From Rhodocyclaceae bacterium (GTDB taxonomy: Bacteria > Pseudomonadota > Gammaproteobacteria > Burkholderiales > Rhodocyclaceae), in the NCBI GenBank assembly GCA_030689585.1, contig JAUYFZ010000018.1, positions 1 through 6,863 of the forward strand: a DNA stretch of 6,863 nucleotides, written 5' to 3'. The notes beneath the pieces are model-generated. The model worked only from the letters and a program-made list of their open reading frames with translations, was not told where the DNA came from and searched no databases. Below, piece by piece: positions 1-6,183 of the stretch; the stretch's first letter is position 1; each line of letters begins with the position of its first letter. The position numbers were made by a program, and so were the translations under genes.

Positions 1-2
1 AC

Positions 3-1700
3 AAGCCCTACTGGGAAGTCTTTCCGCGTGGGTCCGGTCCGTTGTCCGGATGCAAGAATGCAATCATGGGTCTCTGTAACAACACAGAAGAAGAGGTGAG
101 CGTCGGAGAGAGACAATTCTTTTCCACCAGTTATGCAGTGCGCGATGACCAGGGCAAGCTGCTTTATTCCCTGCACATCCTCAAGAATATTAGCGAACAA
201 CTGCAGGCCGAGACGGCACTACGCGAGAGTAAAGACCAACTTTCTGCCATCCTTAACAACGCACCGACCGTGGTGTATCTCAAAGACTTGGAAGGACGTT
301 ATCTTTTCGTCAACCACCTGTTTGAGCAACTCTTTCATGTCACCGATAAGGCACTTCGCGGCAAACGGGATCACGACATCTTTCCCGCAGGCTTGGCCGA
401 TGCTTTCCACGAAAACGATCTCAAGGTATTGGCCGCCGGTCAGTCCATTGAATTCGAGGAAATAGCCCCGCAGGATGACGGTCATCACACCTATATTTCA
501 CTCAAATTTCCCTTGTGTTACCTGTCAGGAGAGGCTTATGCGACCTGCGGTATCTCCACCGACATCACCGAACGTAAGAAGGCAGAGGCCCATCTTGTTC
601 GCCTTAATCGCATGTATCGCACCATCAGCCACTGCAATCAAACCTTGGTGCGCGCCAATGACGAACTGGAGCTTTGTCGTGCGATGTGTCAATGTTTGAT
701 GGAGTACGGCGGCTATCACGGGGTCTGCGTGATGTATGCCACGACGAGTGCGGCACAAGCCATTCCAATGGGTTGGGCCGGTTTCAGCGACGAGGAAGCT
801 CGGTTTCTCGTCGAGGTGGCCCACCGCAAGGCGGAAGAAATCGACTCGGAATACGGAGTAACGAATCAACCTGTCGTAAAACACGATCTCTCACAAGAGG
901 ATCCTGTTTTTGCGGAAGTCGGTACGCGCTTGGGCCTAGCCTCGGTGGCGGTGCTGCCCCTCAAGATGAAGAACATCCTTCTCGGCGTGCTCTGGATAGG
1001 CAGCGAAACGGTCGCTGAATTTGACGAGGAGACCCTTCAACTGCTCATGGAAATTGCGGGCGATCTCGCCTTCGGCATCGACAATCTGCGCGCCCGTGCT
1101 GAACGCCTGAACATTCTTGAAAAACTGGAACACAGTCTTGACCATGCCGTTACCGCCATTGCCGCCACGGTAGAAATGCGCGATCCCTATACCGCCGGAC
1201 ATCAACGTCGTGTCGCAAAACTGGCGGCGGCTATCGCGGTAGAAATGGGGTTGCCCCCCGATCAAATAGAAGGACTCCGCATGGCAGGCGTGGTGCATGA
1301 CATCGGCAAGATTCATGTGCCCGCCGAGATTTTGGCGAACCCGAGCAAACTGACCCAGGCTGAATTCGAGATTATCAAAACACATCCTCAAGCCGGTTAC
1401 GAGATCCTCAAGGGCATTGATTTTCCCTGGCCGGTGGCAGATATCGTCAGGCAACATCATGAAAAACTGGATGGGTCCGGCTATCCCAACGGGTTATCCG
1501 GTGAGAGTATCTTGCTGGAAGCCCGTATTCTTACAGTGGCGGATGTGGTGGAAGCGATGGCATCACACCGTCCCTATCGCCCCGGCTTCGGCATTTTCCC
1601 CAGCTTGCAGGAAATCTCTCGCAACAAGGGCAAAATTTACGATCATCGAGTAACCGAAGCCTGTTTGCGACTTTTCCTGGAAAAGAATTACGAAATATAA
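3..1700 (+). CDS. PAS-PAS-GAF-HD-GYP protein, probable cyclic-di-GMP phosphodiesterase (5' end outside window)
   Basis: Likely a cytoplasmic sensor that hydrolyses cyclic-di-GMP. Residues are counted from the TTG codon at 42. That TTG is probably not the true start: the frame is open back to base 3 and reads KPYWEVFPRGSGP, which is PAS-like sequence, so the gene begins upstream of the window. Order: end of a first PAS (to about 55), a second PAS (about 62-178, ending ISTDITERKKAE), GAF (about 190-346), a short linker helix, then HD-GYP (about 364-550). HD-GYP hallmarks are intact: H387 in TAGHQRRV, H419-D420 in HDIGK, H448 in THPQAG, HHE at 472-474 and DGSGYP at 477-482, followed by DVVEAM at 501-506 and RPYRP. 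These are the usual metal ligands and the GYP motif, so the enzyme is predicted active; the ligand of the sensory domains is unknown. No transmembrane segment is seen in the visible part. It ends in TAA at 1698-1700. Confidence 0.93.
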   Translation, partial: KPYWEVFPRGSGPLSGCKNAIMGLCNNTEEEVSVGERQFFSTSYAVRDDQGKLLYSLHILKNISEQLQAETALRESKDQLSAILNNAPTVVYLKDLEGRYLFVNHLFEQLFHVTDKALRGKRDHDIFPAGLADAFHENDLKVLAAGQSIEFEEIAPQDDGHHTYISLKFPLCYLSGEAYATCGISTDITERKKAEAHLVRLNRMYRTISHCNQTLVRANDELELCRAMCQCLMEYGGYHGVCVMYATTSAAQAIPMGWAGFSDEEARFLVEVAHRKAEEIDSEYGVTNQPVVKHDLSQEDPVFAEVGTRLGLASVAVLPLKMKNILLGVLWIGSETVAEFDEETLQLLMEIAGDLAFGIDNLRARAERLNILEKLEHSLDHAVTAIAATVEMRDPYTAGHQRRVAKLAAAIAVEMGLPPDQIEGLRMAGVVHDIGKIHVPAEILANPSKLTQAEFEIIKTHPQAGYEILKGIDFPWPVADIVRQHHEKLDGSGYPNGLSGESILLEARILTVADVVEAMASHRPYRPGFGIFPSLQEISRNKGKIYDHRVTEACLRLFLEKNYEI

Positions 1701-1730
1701 GTCAGCGAGATCAGCGGTTAAATTGAGAGA

Positions 1731-1760
1731 GGAATGCTGCTGAACGCAGCATGACATTCC
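1731..1760 (+). terminator. Hairpin just after the HD-GYP gene
   Basis: ATGCTGC (1734-1740) and GCAGCAT (1746-1752) pair perfectly around a 5-nt loop. Outer bases GGA (1731-1733) and TCC (1758-1760) could extend the stem with a bulge. It starts about 30 nt after the HD-GYP stop, so it may end that transcript. There is no T-run after it, so a Rho-independent terminator is doubtful; it could instead stabilise the mRNA 3' end. Confidence 0.3.
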
Positions 1761-1806
1761 GGCAAAGCAATGTGACGCAATCACCGCCAGTTCAGGGGCG
1801 AAAAGA

Positions 1807-1829
1807 AAGGGGTCAAGTCTTGACCCCTT
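1807..1829. repeat. REP-like palindrome
   Basis: AAGGGGTCAAG (1807-1817) and CTTGACCCCTT (1819-1829) are perfect 11-bp inverted arms around a single T. The symmetry continues imperfectly outward (CGAAAAGAA on the left, GTTCTTCG on the right). GGGGTCA-type palindromes of this kind are common dispersed REP elements in proteobacteria, often mobilised by RAYT (IS200-like) transposases; no such gene is in the window. It could also act as a bidirectional terminator. No second copy was seen here. Confidence 0.5.
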
Positions 1830-1830
1830 C

Positions 1831-2128
1831 GTTCTTCGGCACGGTGGATCGTCTCATTGCCGAGGAACAACGCCATCTGCAAGCCGCTAAAACGGCGGAT
1901 GAAGCCCGTCTTAATCTGCGACTCTCAGTTGAAGATCGCATTCGGGAACTGTCGCGCAAGGTCATGGATGAGGAGTCGGCTCATCAGGATCGCCTACGCC
2001 AGATCGACGAGAAACAGGCACTGGCACGGGCGGCACTGGCCGCACAGTTTGCGTTGATGGTGACGGCGGTGAGGGGGGATGGAAATGAGGTCAAGGCGTT
2101 GCTGAAAGAACTCAACTGGCAAGTTTGA
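1831..2128 (+). pseudogene. Unrecognised coiled-coil reading frame, possibly a phage tail gene fragment
   Basis: I do not recognise this product with confidence. The frame is open from an ATG at 1751, but its first 27 or so codons translate the hairpin and the REP-like palindrome, so genuine protein sequence probably begins at about 1831. The remaining 98 residues (FFGTVDRLIAEEQRHLQ to LLKELNWQV) are charged, almost entirely helical and rich in Glu, Arg, Gln and Ala, as in a coiled coil. An in-frame GTG at 1844 is possible, but no convincing ribosome binding site precedes it or the ATG. Stretches such as RIRELSRKVMDEESAHQDRL recall the helical repeats of phage tail tape-measure proteins, and a phage gene fragment lies at 2765; this link is an inference. 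It ends in TGA, 5 nt short of the convergent brnA stop. Confidence 0.35.
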
Positions 2129-2129
2129 G
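2111..2129. other. Hairpin between the convergent coiled-coil frame and brnA
   Basis: CTCAACT (from 2111) and AGTTTGAG (to 2129) pair with one bulged T around GGCA, spanning the end of the coiled-coil frame just beyond the brnA stop. It could act as a terminator for the brnTA transcript, but there is no T-run on either strand. Confidence 0.25.
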
Positions 2130-2133
2130 AGCG

Positions 2134-2424
2134 TTAGGCAGCCTGAGCTTCGCATTCGCATACCGCATCTTCTAGTATGTTCGCTGGCACACCGCGCTTC
2201 TTCAGGACTTCGATCAACCGCGCAACCTGGCCGAAAGCGTAGCTGGCTTCGTCGTGGCGCAGTCCTTCGCCGATGTAAGACTTCAGGAGTGCCTGATATC
2301 CAGAAAATCCTCGCAGAGGTGCAACCTCCCTCATCGAGTCCACCACGTCGACAGGAATTCGTAATGTGATGGATGTCATGGGACGATCCTTGTCAAGCCG
2401 AGCCTTGATGCGGTTAGAGATCAT
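2134..2424 (-). CDS. brnA: BrnA-type ribbon-helix-helix antitoxin
   Basis: Predicted 96-residue antitoxin that should bind and neutralise the BrnT toxin encoded just upstream and repress their shared promoter. MTSITLRIPV (residues 16-25) forms the DNA-contacting strand; helices follow at about 25-36 and 41-56 (FSGYQALLKSYIGEGLR), the CopG/Arc-type fold. A further 40 or so helical residues (VARLIEVLKKRGV...) probably make the toxin-binding part. The start at 2424 is preferred over the longer open frame beginning at 2502: GAGGAG lies about 10 nt before this ATG, and the ATG overlaps the end of brnT (CTATGATCTCTAA), the normal translational coupling of such pairs. The alternative start would run 78 nt into brnT. 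Confidence 0.85.
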   Translation of the reverse strand: MISNRIKARLDKDRPMTSITLRIPVDVVDSMREVAPLRGFSGYQALLKSYIGEGLRHDEASYAFGQVARLIEVLKKRGVPANILEDAVCECEAQAA

Positions 2425-2710
2425 AGTGTTTGTGCTCCTCGTTTGTTGCCCTGCGGGCGGAAATGATCCGGATGGCTTCGCCGTCCAGTTCGACATGTAC
2501 AACGAACAGCAGATGGCTCAATGCATCAAAACCGATTACAGCGTCGCGTGGCTCATCCCCGCGAGTGACGTCAACTAATCGGAAAAACGGATCGAAGAAC
2601 ACCGTGGCCGCACGCTCAAAGGTGATGCCGTCATGTTTGCTGGAATTAACAGCGGCCTTCTTTGCATTCCAGATGAAAGTCATGCCGTTTAGTTCGAAAT
2701 AAATATCCAT
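2414..2710 (-). CDS. brnT: BrnT-type ribonuclease toxin
   Basis: Predicted 98-residue toxin of the BrnT/BrnA type II system, a RelE-like ribonuclease that stops translation when free. Family signatures from the chosen start: W14 followed by AKKA, N22 and KH at 25-26, GITFERAATVFFDP (28-41), the strands AVIG (57-60) and LLFVVHVE (67-74), and the C-terminal RIISARRATNEE (81-92) with Tyr96. Length is normal for the family. The frame is open to 2764, but MDIYFELNG at 2710 matches the usual N-terminus, and the other upstream ATG (2719) shares a base with the promoter -10 box. It is the first gene of the operon and overlaps brnA by 11 nt. Nothing suggests inactivation. Confidence 0.88.
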   Translation of the reverse strand: MDIYFELNGMTFIWNAKKAAVNSSKHDGITFERAATVFFDPFFRLVDVTRGDEPRDAVIGFDALSHLLFVVHVELDGEAIRIISARRATNEEHKHYDL

Positions 2711-2717
2711 GCCCTTC

Positions 2718-2745
2718 ATTCTAGCCGGTGTATTGGCAATGTCAA
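2718..2745 (-). promoter_or_regulatory. Sigma-70-type promoter of brnTA
   Basis: Read on the minus strand, a perfect -35 TTGACA (2745-2740) is followed after 16 nt by TAGAAT (2723-2718), one base from the -10 consensus. The expected transcription start is about 7 nt further, at or next to the brnT ATG (2710), so the toxin mRNA may be leaderless or nearly so. Confidence 0.7.
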
Positions 2746-2749
2746 TACA
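2729..2749. promoter_or_regulatory. Candidate BrnA operator (inverted repeat)
   Basis: TGTATTG (2729-2735) and CAATACA (2743-2749) are perfect 7-bp inverted arms separated by 7 nt. The repeat covers the -35 box and part of the spacer of the brnTA promoter. RHH antitoxins, including BrnA, autorepress their operons by binding such repeats, so this is the likely site; binding is inferred. Confidence 0.6.
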
Positions 2750-2764
2750 TTCACGATCAGTCAA

Positions 2765-3045
2765 ATGAAACTCTCCCTCACCACCTCTGGCCTGCTCGAT
2801 CCCAAGCGGCTCGATAGCTGGATACCCGCCAAACGCCGTGCCATACGCAAAGCAGTAGAAGCCGGCATGAAATCCGCTGGCAAAGAGATCGTCGAAGCTG
2901 TGCGCACTCGAATGAAATCCGCATTCAACGTGCGCAAACAGAAGTTCCTGACCTCCATGCGCTGGAAACTCTACGCAGGCAGTCCCAATAAATTCCCTGC
3001 CCTGTTCATTGGTTCAAAGATCAACTGGCTGGGCATCCATACGCG
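2765..3045 (+). pseudogene. Phage-related protein (DUF6441-like), 5' fragment
   Basis: The first 94 codons, MKLSLTTSGLLDPKRLDSW to WLGIHTR, resemble the N-terminal half of DUF6441 phage proteins, a tail or virion-assembly family of unknown function usually near 200 residues. Recognisable parts are the basic helical region AKRRAIRKAVEAGMKSAGKEI, the VRTRM segment, and FPALFIGSKINWLGIH. In complete relatives a Gly-rich stretch follows GIHTR. Here the frame runs on as WRAAPACHRCQYRRE to a stop at 3094, but that tail is the reverse complement of a cheB-like gene, so the phage gene is cut at about 3045. No ribosome binding site is seen before the ATG, which lies 54 nt from the divergent brnT start. 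It is probably a prophage remnant. Confidence 0.65.
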
Positions 3046-3573
3046 ATGGCGCGCAGCCCCTGCGTGCCATCGGTGCCAGTACCGGAGAGAATGATGCCGA
3101 CCGCTCGTTCACTCTGATCTTCGGCCAGCGAACGCAAAAAGGCATCAATCGGCATACGCTGCCCACGGGGTGCTTCGGGCACCGAGAGCTGCAAGATGCC
3201 ACGGAATATCGTCATATCGCGGTTGGGGGGGGATGATGTACACGCAATTGGCGACGACTACCGTCTGGTCCAGTGCCTCGATCACCGGTATCAATGTCGA
3301 GCGTTGCAGTATCTCGGTGAGCAGGCTGGCGTGACCGGGATCGAGGTGCGGCACGAGGACAAACGCCAAGCCGTTATCCGGCGGCAGGTGGCGGAAGAAT
3401 TTCTCGTAAGCCTCCAACCCGCCGGCCGAAGCACCAATGCCGACGATGAAAAAATACGGGTCAGGGGGATTTGTTGCAACGGCAAGACCCGCGAGGATTT
3501 CGGTAGGTTCGGTAGGTTCGGTAGGTTCGGTAGGCACGGATTTGGGTTTTTCCGTTGCCTTGGTGGGGGTCAT
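3044..3573 (-). pseudogene. CheB-type protein-glutamate methylesterase gene, truncated and frameshifted
   Basis: CheB removes methyl groups from chemoreceptors; related domains head CheB-CheR-PAS sensor fusions. From the ATG at 3573 (GAGG about 10 nt upstream) the protein has a TEP-repeat leader (residues 15-25), then the catalytic domain: FIVGIGASAGGLEA with Ser49, VPHLDPGH with His76, and VYIIPP. At the C8 run (3232-3225 on this strand) the frame becomes PPQPRYDDIP. Removing one C restores PPNRDMTIFRG and continues PRGQRMPIDAFLRSLAEDQ, then SGTGTDGTQGLRAI with the catalytic Asp. Homology stops at about 3045, where phage sequence begins, so the end of the CheB domain and any CheR part are missing. 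The lack of a response-regulator receiver domain before the catalytic part fits a CheB/CheR fusion. Truncation makes it nonfunctional even if the frameshift is a sequencing artefact. Confidence 0.8.
3502..3537. repeat. 9-bp tandem repeat encoding a Thr-Glu-Pro run
   Basis: GGTAGGTTC occurs three times in perfect tandem (3502-3510, 3511-3519, 3520-3528) plus a diverged fourth unit GGTAGGCAC. On the minus strand it encodes a (Thr-Glu-Pro)n linker before the CheB domain. The unit is a multiple of three, so copy number can change by slippage without shifting frame. Confidence 0.85.
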
Positions 3574-3788
3574 GTTCCACTTCCTCTCGTTGGGGTGGTG
3601 CTCTCGTCGAAGAATACTACGTCTTTTGATTTCAAGAGTGGGTTCCCCCTTGGAAAAAATTAGCCAAAGTTTGACGTGCGCCGTGCCTAGGCGCTGTCTT
3701 TCAGCGGGTGCTGTTAGTCCCAAAGTAGAAATGTCCGCTTTGTGACCGCTTTGCGTTCAACCTACACCTCGCCTGATACACTGCACTA

Positions 3789-4775
3789 ATGTCAAACGAA
3801 CACGATAGCAGCTACAAATTTCTTTTCTCAAACCCTGAGATGGTGCGTGATCTAATCTTGGGATTTGTGCCAGACGACTGGCTGCATAGCCTTGACTACA
3901 CAACGCTGGAAAAAGTTGATGGACACTACATCACCGAGGATCTTCAAGGGCGAGCCGATGATATTGTCTGGCGCGTCAAGGTCGGTGGCGAATGGATCTA
4001 TCTCTATCTGCTCATTGAATTTCAAAGCAGCGTCGACAAATACATGGCTTTGCGCATGATGGTTTATGTCGGGCTGCTCTACCAAGACCTGATTAAATCT
4101 GGGTCAATACTCGCCGATGGACGTTTGCCGCCCGTACTGCCCATCGTCCTCTATAACGGCGAAAAATCGTGGACTGCTGCCGCAGATATCTTCGACCTGA
4201 TTCCACCAGTGCCCGGATTAGTTGAGCAGTTCAAACCTCATCTCAAATATCTGCTGATTGATGAAAATGCCTACACGGAAAGCGATCTGGCTTCGCTCAA
4301 AAATCTGGTGGCAGCCGTTTTTAGAATCGAACGCCCCGTCTCACGAGAGGCAATAACCAACCTGATTACCTCGTTACACGAATGGCTGGCAGATCGCCCC
4401 GATTTACGTCGTATGTTTGCCGTTTGGATTCGTGCCACACTGATGCGCAAAACAGACTACCATGCGGCAATACCGGAAGTTAATGACCTACAGGAGTTGA
4501 ATATCATGCTGTATGAACGAATTGAATCTTGGGCACACGAAGCCCACGCCAAGGGGATGCTTGCTGGTATGCAGCAGGGACGGCAAGAGGGACGGCAAGA
4601 GGGTATGCAGCAGGGCGAAGGTGTTCTGCTGCACCGTCAGTTGGCGCGACGCTTTGGTGCATCGCCTGAAGCGATAAACGCCAAACTCTCTCATGCCACG
4701 GTTGAGCAGATTGAGCTTTGGGGTGATCGAGTGTTGGATGCCAAGACGCTCGACGAGGTTTTTCGGACGCATTAA
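3789..4775 (+). CDS. Rpn-family recombination-promoting nuclease / putative transposase
   Basis: A 328-residue member of the Rpn (YhgA-like, Transposase_31) family of PD-(D/E)XK nucleases; characterised Rpn proteins are DNA endonucleases that promote RecA-independent recombination. The N-terminus HDSSYKFLFSNPEMVRDLI is the family signature and fixes the start. The nuclease core shows D57-D58 in RADDIVWRV and E77-x-Q79 in LLIEFQSS, the usual D...ExQ active site, followed by MALRMMVYVGLLYQ and LPPVLPIVLYNG. A Gly/Gln-rich linker (M-Q-Q-G-R-Q-E-G repeats, 261-277) leads to a C-terminal domain resembling DUF4351 (LHRQLARRFGASPEAINAKL...LDEVF). No Shine-Dalgarno is evident before the ATG. All parts are intact. 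The gene stands alone; such genes are common and mobile-like in proteobacterial genomes. Confidence 0.9.
   Translation: MSNEHDSSYKFLFSNPEMVRDLILGFVPDDWLHSLDYTTLEKVDGHYITEDLQGRADDIVWRVKVGGEWIYLYLLIEFQSSVDKYMALRMMVYVGLLYQDLIKSGSILADGRLPPVLPIVLYNGEKSWTAAADIFDLIPPVPGLVEQFKPHLKYLLIDENAYTESDLASLKNLVAAVFRIERPVSREAITNLITSLHEWLADRPDLRRMFAVWIRATLMRKTDYHAAIPEVNDLQELNIMLYERIESWAHEAHAKGMLAGMQQGRQEGRQEGMQQGEGVLLHRQLARRFGASPEAINAKLSHATVEQIELWGDRVLDAKTLDEVFRTH
4569..4615 (+). repeat. In-frame repeats in the Rpn linker
   Basis: GGACGGCAAGAG is repeated exactly (4578-4589 and 4590-4601), flanked by two copies of ATGCAGCAGGG (4569-4579 and 4605-4615). Together they encode M-Q-Q-G-R-Q-E-G-type units with glycine every fourth residue, a linker typical of this family. 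The units are multiples of three, so copy number can vary in frame. Confidence 0.8.
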
Positions 4776-4862
4776 TTGCGTTTCTGATATCCGCACATAC
4801 GGACAACCACCCCAAGGCTTACTCACCCTTACTCAGGAGCACAGAGAACGAGTTTTTGTTGG

Positions 4863-4978
4863 CATACCTACTGCTCCACCACTCGACTCTTCATCTCTTT
4901 TCCGTATCTTGCCATTTCATCACCTCAGTATCGCCCCCATAGTTTCGAACCTATTCACGCGACAACTATTCTGACACA
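4863..4978 (-). mobile_element. IS3-like left-end remnant with the start of an orfA
   Basis: Read on the minus strand from 4978, the sequence begins TGTGTCAGAATAGTTG, the TG-start style of IS3-family inverted repeats. About 60 nt in, GAGGTGATGAA places a strong ribosome binding site before an ATG at 4915. That ATG opens MARYGKEMKSRVVEQ, like the N-terminus of IS3-type OrfA helix-turn-helix proteins, and then hits TAG. The rest of the element, its other inverted repeat and orfB are absent, so this is a deletion remnant; its inner boundary is uncertain. Family assignment rests on the short N-terminus and end style only. Confidence 0.45.
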
Positions 4979-5014
4979 GGGGGCTTCGCACGATCTAACC
5001 TTATTCGTTAGAGA
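4979..5014 (-). other. Probable truncated integron attC site after the parA-like gene
   Basis: On the minus strand, 4 nt after the ATPase stop, TCTCTAAC (5014-5007) fits the attC R'' consensus RYYYAAC and is the exact complement of GTTAGAGA at the upstream cassette boundary (6190-6183). It is followed by GAATAAG, GTTAGATCG and GTGCGAAG, then the IS remnant begins, so the rest of the site (L', R') appears lost. A 6-bp inverted repeat (TCTAAC 4994-4999, GTTAGA 5007-5012) lies within it. Proposed by symmetry with the upstream site, not by full structure. Confidence 0.45.
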
Positions 5015-5018
5015 TTGT

Positions 5019-6077
5019 TTACTCAATACTCTGTACAAGCGATCTTAAGTTTGGAACCTGCTTGTCTAGTTGGGACTGGTTCACTGTAATACGACGTCCT
5101 GCAACATCTCTTTGACCAGCGGTTAAGCGTGATATTGGAATGCCCAATGCACTTGATACGACTGAGGCTGTATTCGCATCATTAACTTCGTATTGAAACA
5201 TTTGTTTAAATGTGCGCTTGTTTCTTGGTGTCGATGCTCCTCTGGGGTGAACACAAAAATACTGAGGGGACGATTGCCATACTTCCCAGATTTCCTCGCC
5301 AATCTCTTCCACCACCGTTCTAAACGCTGAAGCAGAAGATTGGTTCATTTGAGTTAGCCTGTTGCCAATGTACATATATATCTGAGGTAATGCCATCCTG
5401 TATCTTTGCGAATTTAGGTAAAACTCAGACTGTTGCTCACCTTGACGTCTGGTTGATCCATATATTAATGACAAAACAGCTTTAACAGCCCTTTTTGATG
5501 ACCCATCGGCTGAGAATGGAATTAATAGCCTATCAGATGCAGTAAGGGACAATTCCGTGTAAATTGAGAAACTAGGATTGCAATCAATGAATACAATACA
5601 ATCCTCATGATCCCATCTGTCATTAATGTCTTCAATTAAATCCCTTACCCACAAATGGACGATACGCCACGAATCCTGTGGACCTGGACTAGTTGCCGCA
5701 GATACCCTAGATGATTGAAGCTCTAACTGCTCATCGCCAACAACAAGAAATAGATTTCTTGGCATTTGGCTGTTATGCATAGAAACTTGAGTGATGTAAT
5801 TGGCACCAGTGCTTGGTGAAACATATGGACTTCTGATTCGATCCTCGAAGTAACCTGATATTGTTTTTCGCGGGGCGGTTGTATGTATTTGTGTTAGGAT
5901 TTGTTCGCCGCCGAACATTCCGCCCAACAGCATTGAGGATGAATTTGCTTGAGGGCATAAATCAATAACTAATACCCTTTTATTTGGGTTTTGACATGCA
6001 AATTCAGCGGCAACCTGAAATGTGAGGTAGCTTTTTCCAACTCCCCCTTTATTATTCCAAATCGCATAGGTTGACAT
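5019..6077 (-). CDS. Orphan ParA-like (MinD/ParA superfamily) ATPase
   Basis: A 352-residue P-loop ATPase of the ParA/MinD class, which dimerise with ATP and position DNA or protein cargo. AIWNNKGGVGKSY (residues 5-17) is the deviant Walker A with signature Lys10 and Lys15 (Tyr17 where Thr is usual); VLVIDLCPQANSS carries Asp39 (Walker A'), and CIVFIDCNPS carries Asp165 (Walker B), followed by LLIPFSADGSSKRAV as in ParA folds. The start at 6077 is chosen because GGAG lies 7 nt upstream and the P-loop begins at once; the frame is open to 6164. There is no N-terminal DNA-binding domain and no adjacent parB or cargo gene. Base use is clearly richer in A+T than the neighbours, a sign of transfer. 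It lies between attC-like sequences, so it is probably an integron cassette gene. Its biological role is unknown; residues 200-352 match no domain I recognise. Confidence 0.85.
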   Translation of the reverse strand: MSTYAIWNNKGGVGKSYLTFQVAAEFACQNPNKRVLVIDLCPQANSSSMLLGGMFGGEQILTQIHTTAPRKTISGYFEDRIRSPYVSPSTGANYITQVSMHNSQMPRNLFLVVGDEQLELQSSRVSAATSPGPQDSWRIVHLWVRDLIEDINDRWDHEDCIVFIDCNPSFSIYTELSLTASDRLLIPFSADGSSKRAVKAVLSLIYGSTRRQGEQQSEFYLNSQRYRMALPQIYMYIGNRLTQMNQSSASAFRTVVEEIGEEIWEVWQSSPQYFCVHPRGASTPRNKRTFKQMFQYEVNDANTASVVSSALGIPISRLTAGQRDVAGRRITVNQSQLDKQVPNLRSLVQSIE

Positions 6078-6183
6078 TCTCAGTCTCCGGTAGGTTAAGG
6101 ATGTCTCAAATTTTACGTGATCAGAAGCGTTTACTTGTAAAAAGATTAAACTATTTGTAATCAATAAGACGCGCGATGACGGT
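6078..6183 (-). other. AT-rich leader of the parA-like cassette
   Basis: About 106 nt separate the predicted cassette boundary from the ATPase start. The stretch is AT-rich with several -10-like motifs, but I see no well-spaced -35/-10 pair; it could hold a cassette-borne promoter. GGAG just before the ATG is the ribosome binding site. Confidence 0.35.

Noticed and set aside
42..44. TTG as the start of the HD-GYP gene
   Set aside because: The same frame is open to base 3 and encodes PAS-like sequence, so the real start lies left of the window.
2130..2140. GCCTAAC at the brnA stop as an attC R'' site
   Set aside because: It fits RYYYAAC and overlaps a stop codon as in cassettes, but no complementary GTTAGGC or attC-like palindrome follows on the minus strand; the sequence beyond is an open coding frame.
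3712..3720. GTTAGTC near 3714 as an integron core site
   Set aside because: It does not fit GTTRRRY at the sixth base and has no paired box or attC-like palindrome around it.
3094..3788. Plus-strand open frames across 3196-3745
   Set aside because: They are antisense to the cheB-like pseudogene or run through its upstream region, have no family features, and one is only the reverse of the TEP repeat (repeated Gly-Arg-Phe).
3574..3788. Gene or clear promoter in the gap between the cheB remnant and the Rpn gene
   Set aside because: A TTGCGT at 3751 with GATACA about 18 nt later is too weak to call as a promoter, and no other structure or coding signal was found in these 215 bases.
4693..4974. 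93-residue plus-strand frame after the Rpn gene
   Set aside because: Its first part is out of frame with the Rpn coding end and the rest is antisense to the IS remnant; it has no recognisable protein features.
4994..5012. TCTAAC/GTTAGA hairpin as a terminator of the parA-like gene
   Set aside because: There is no T-run and the stem is only 6 bp AT-rich; the attC interpretation explains the same bases better.
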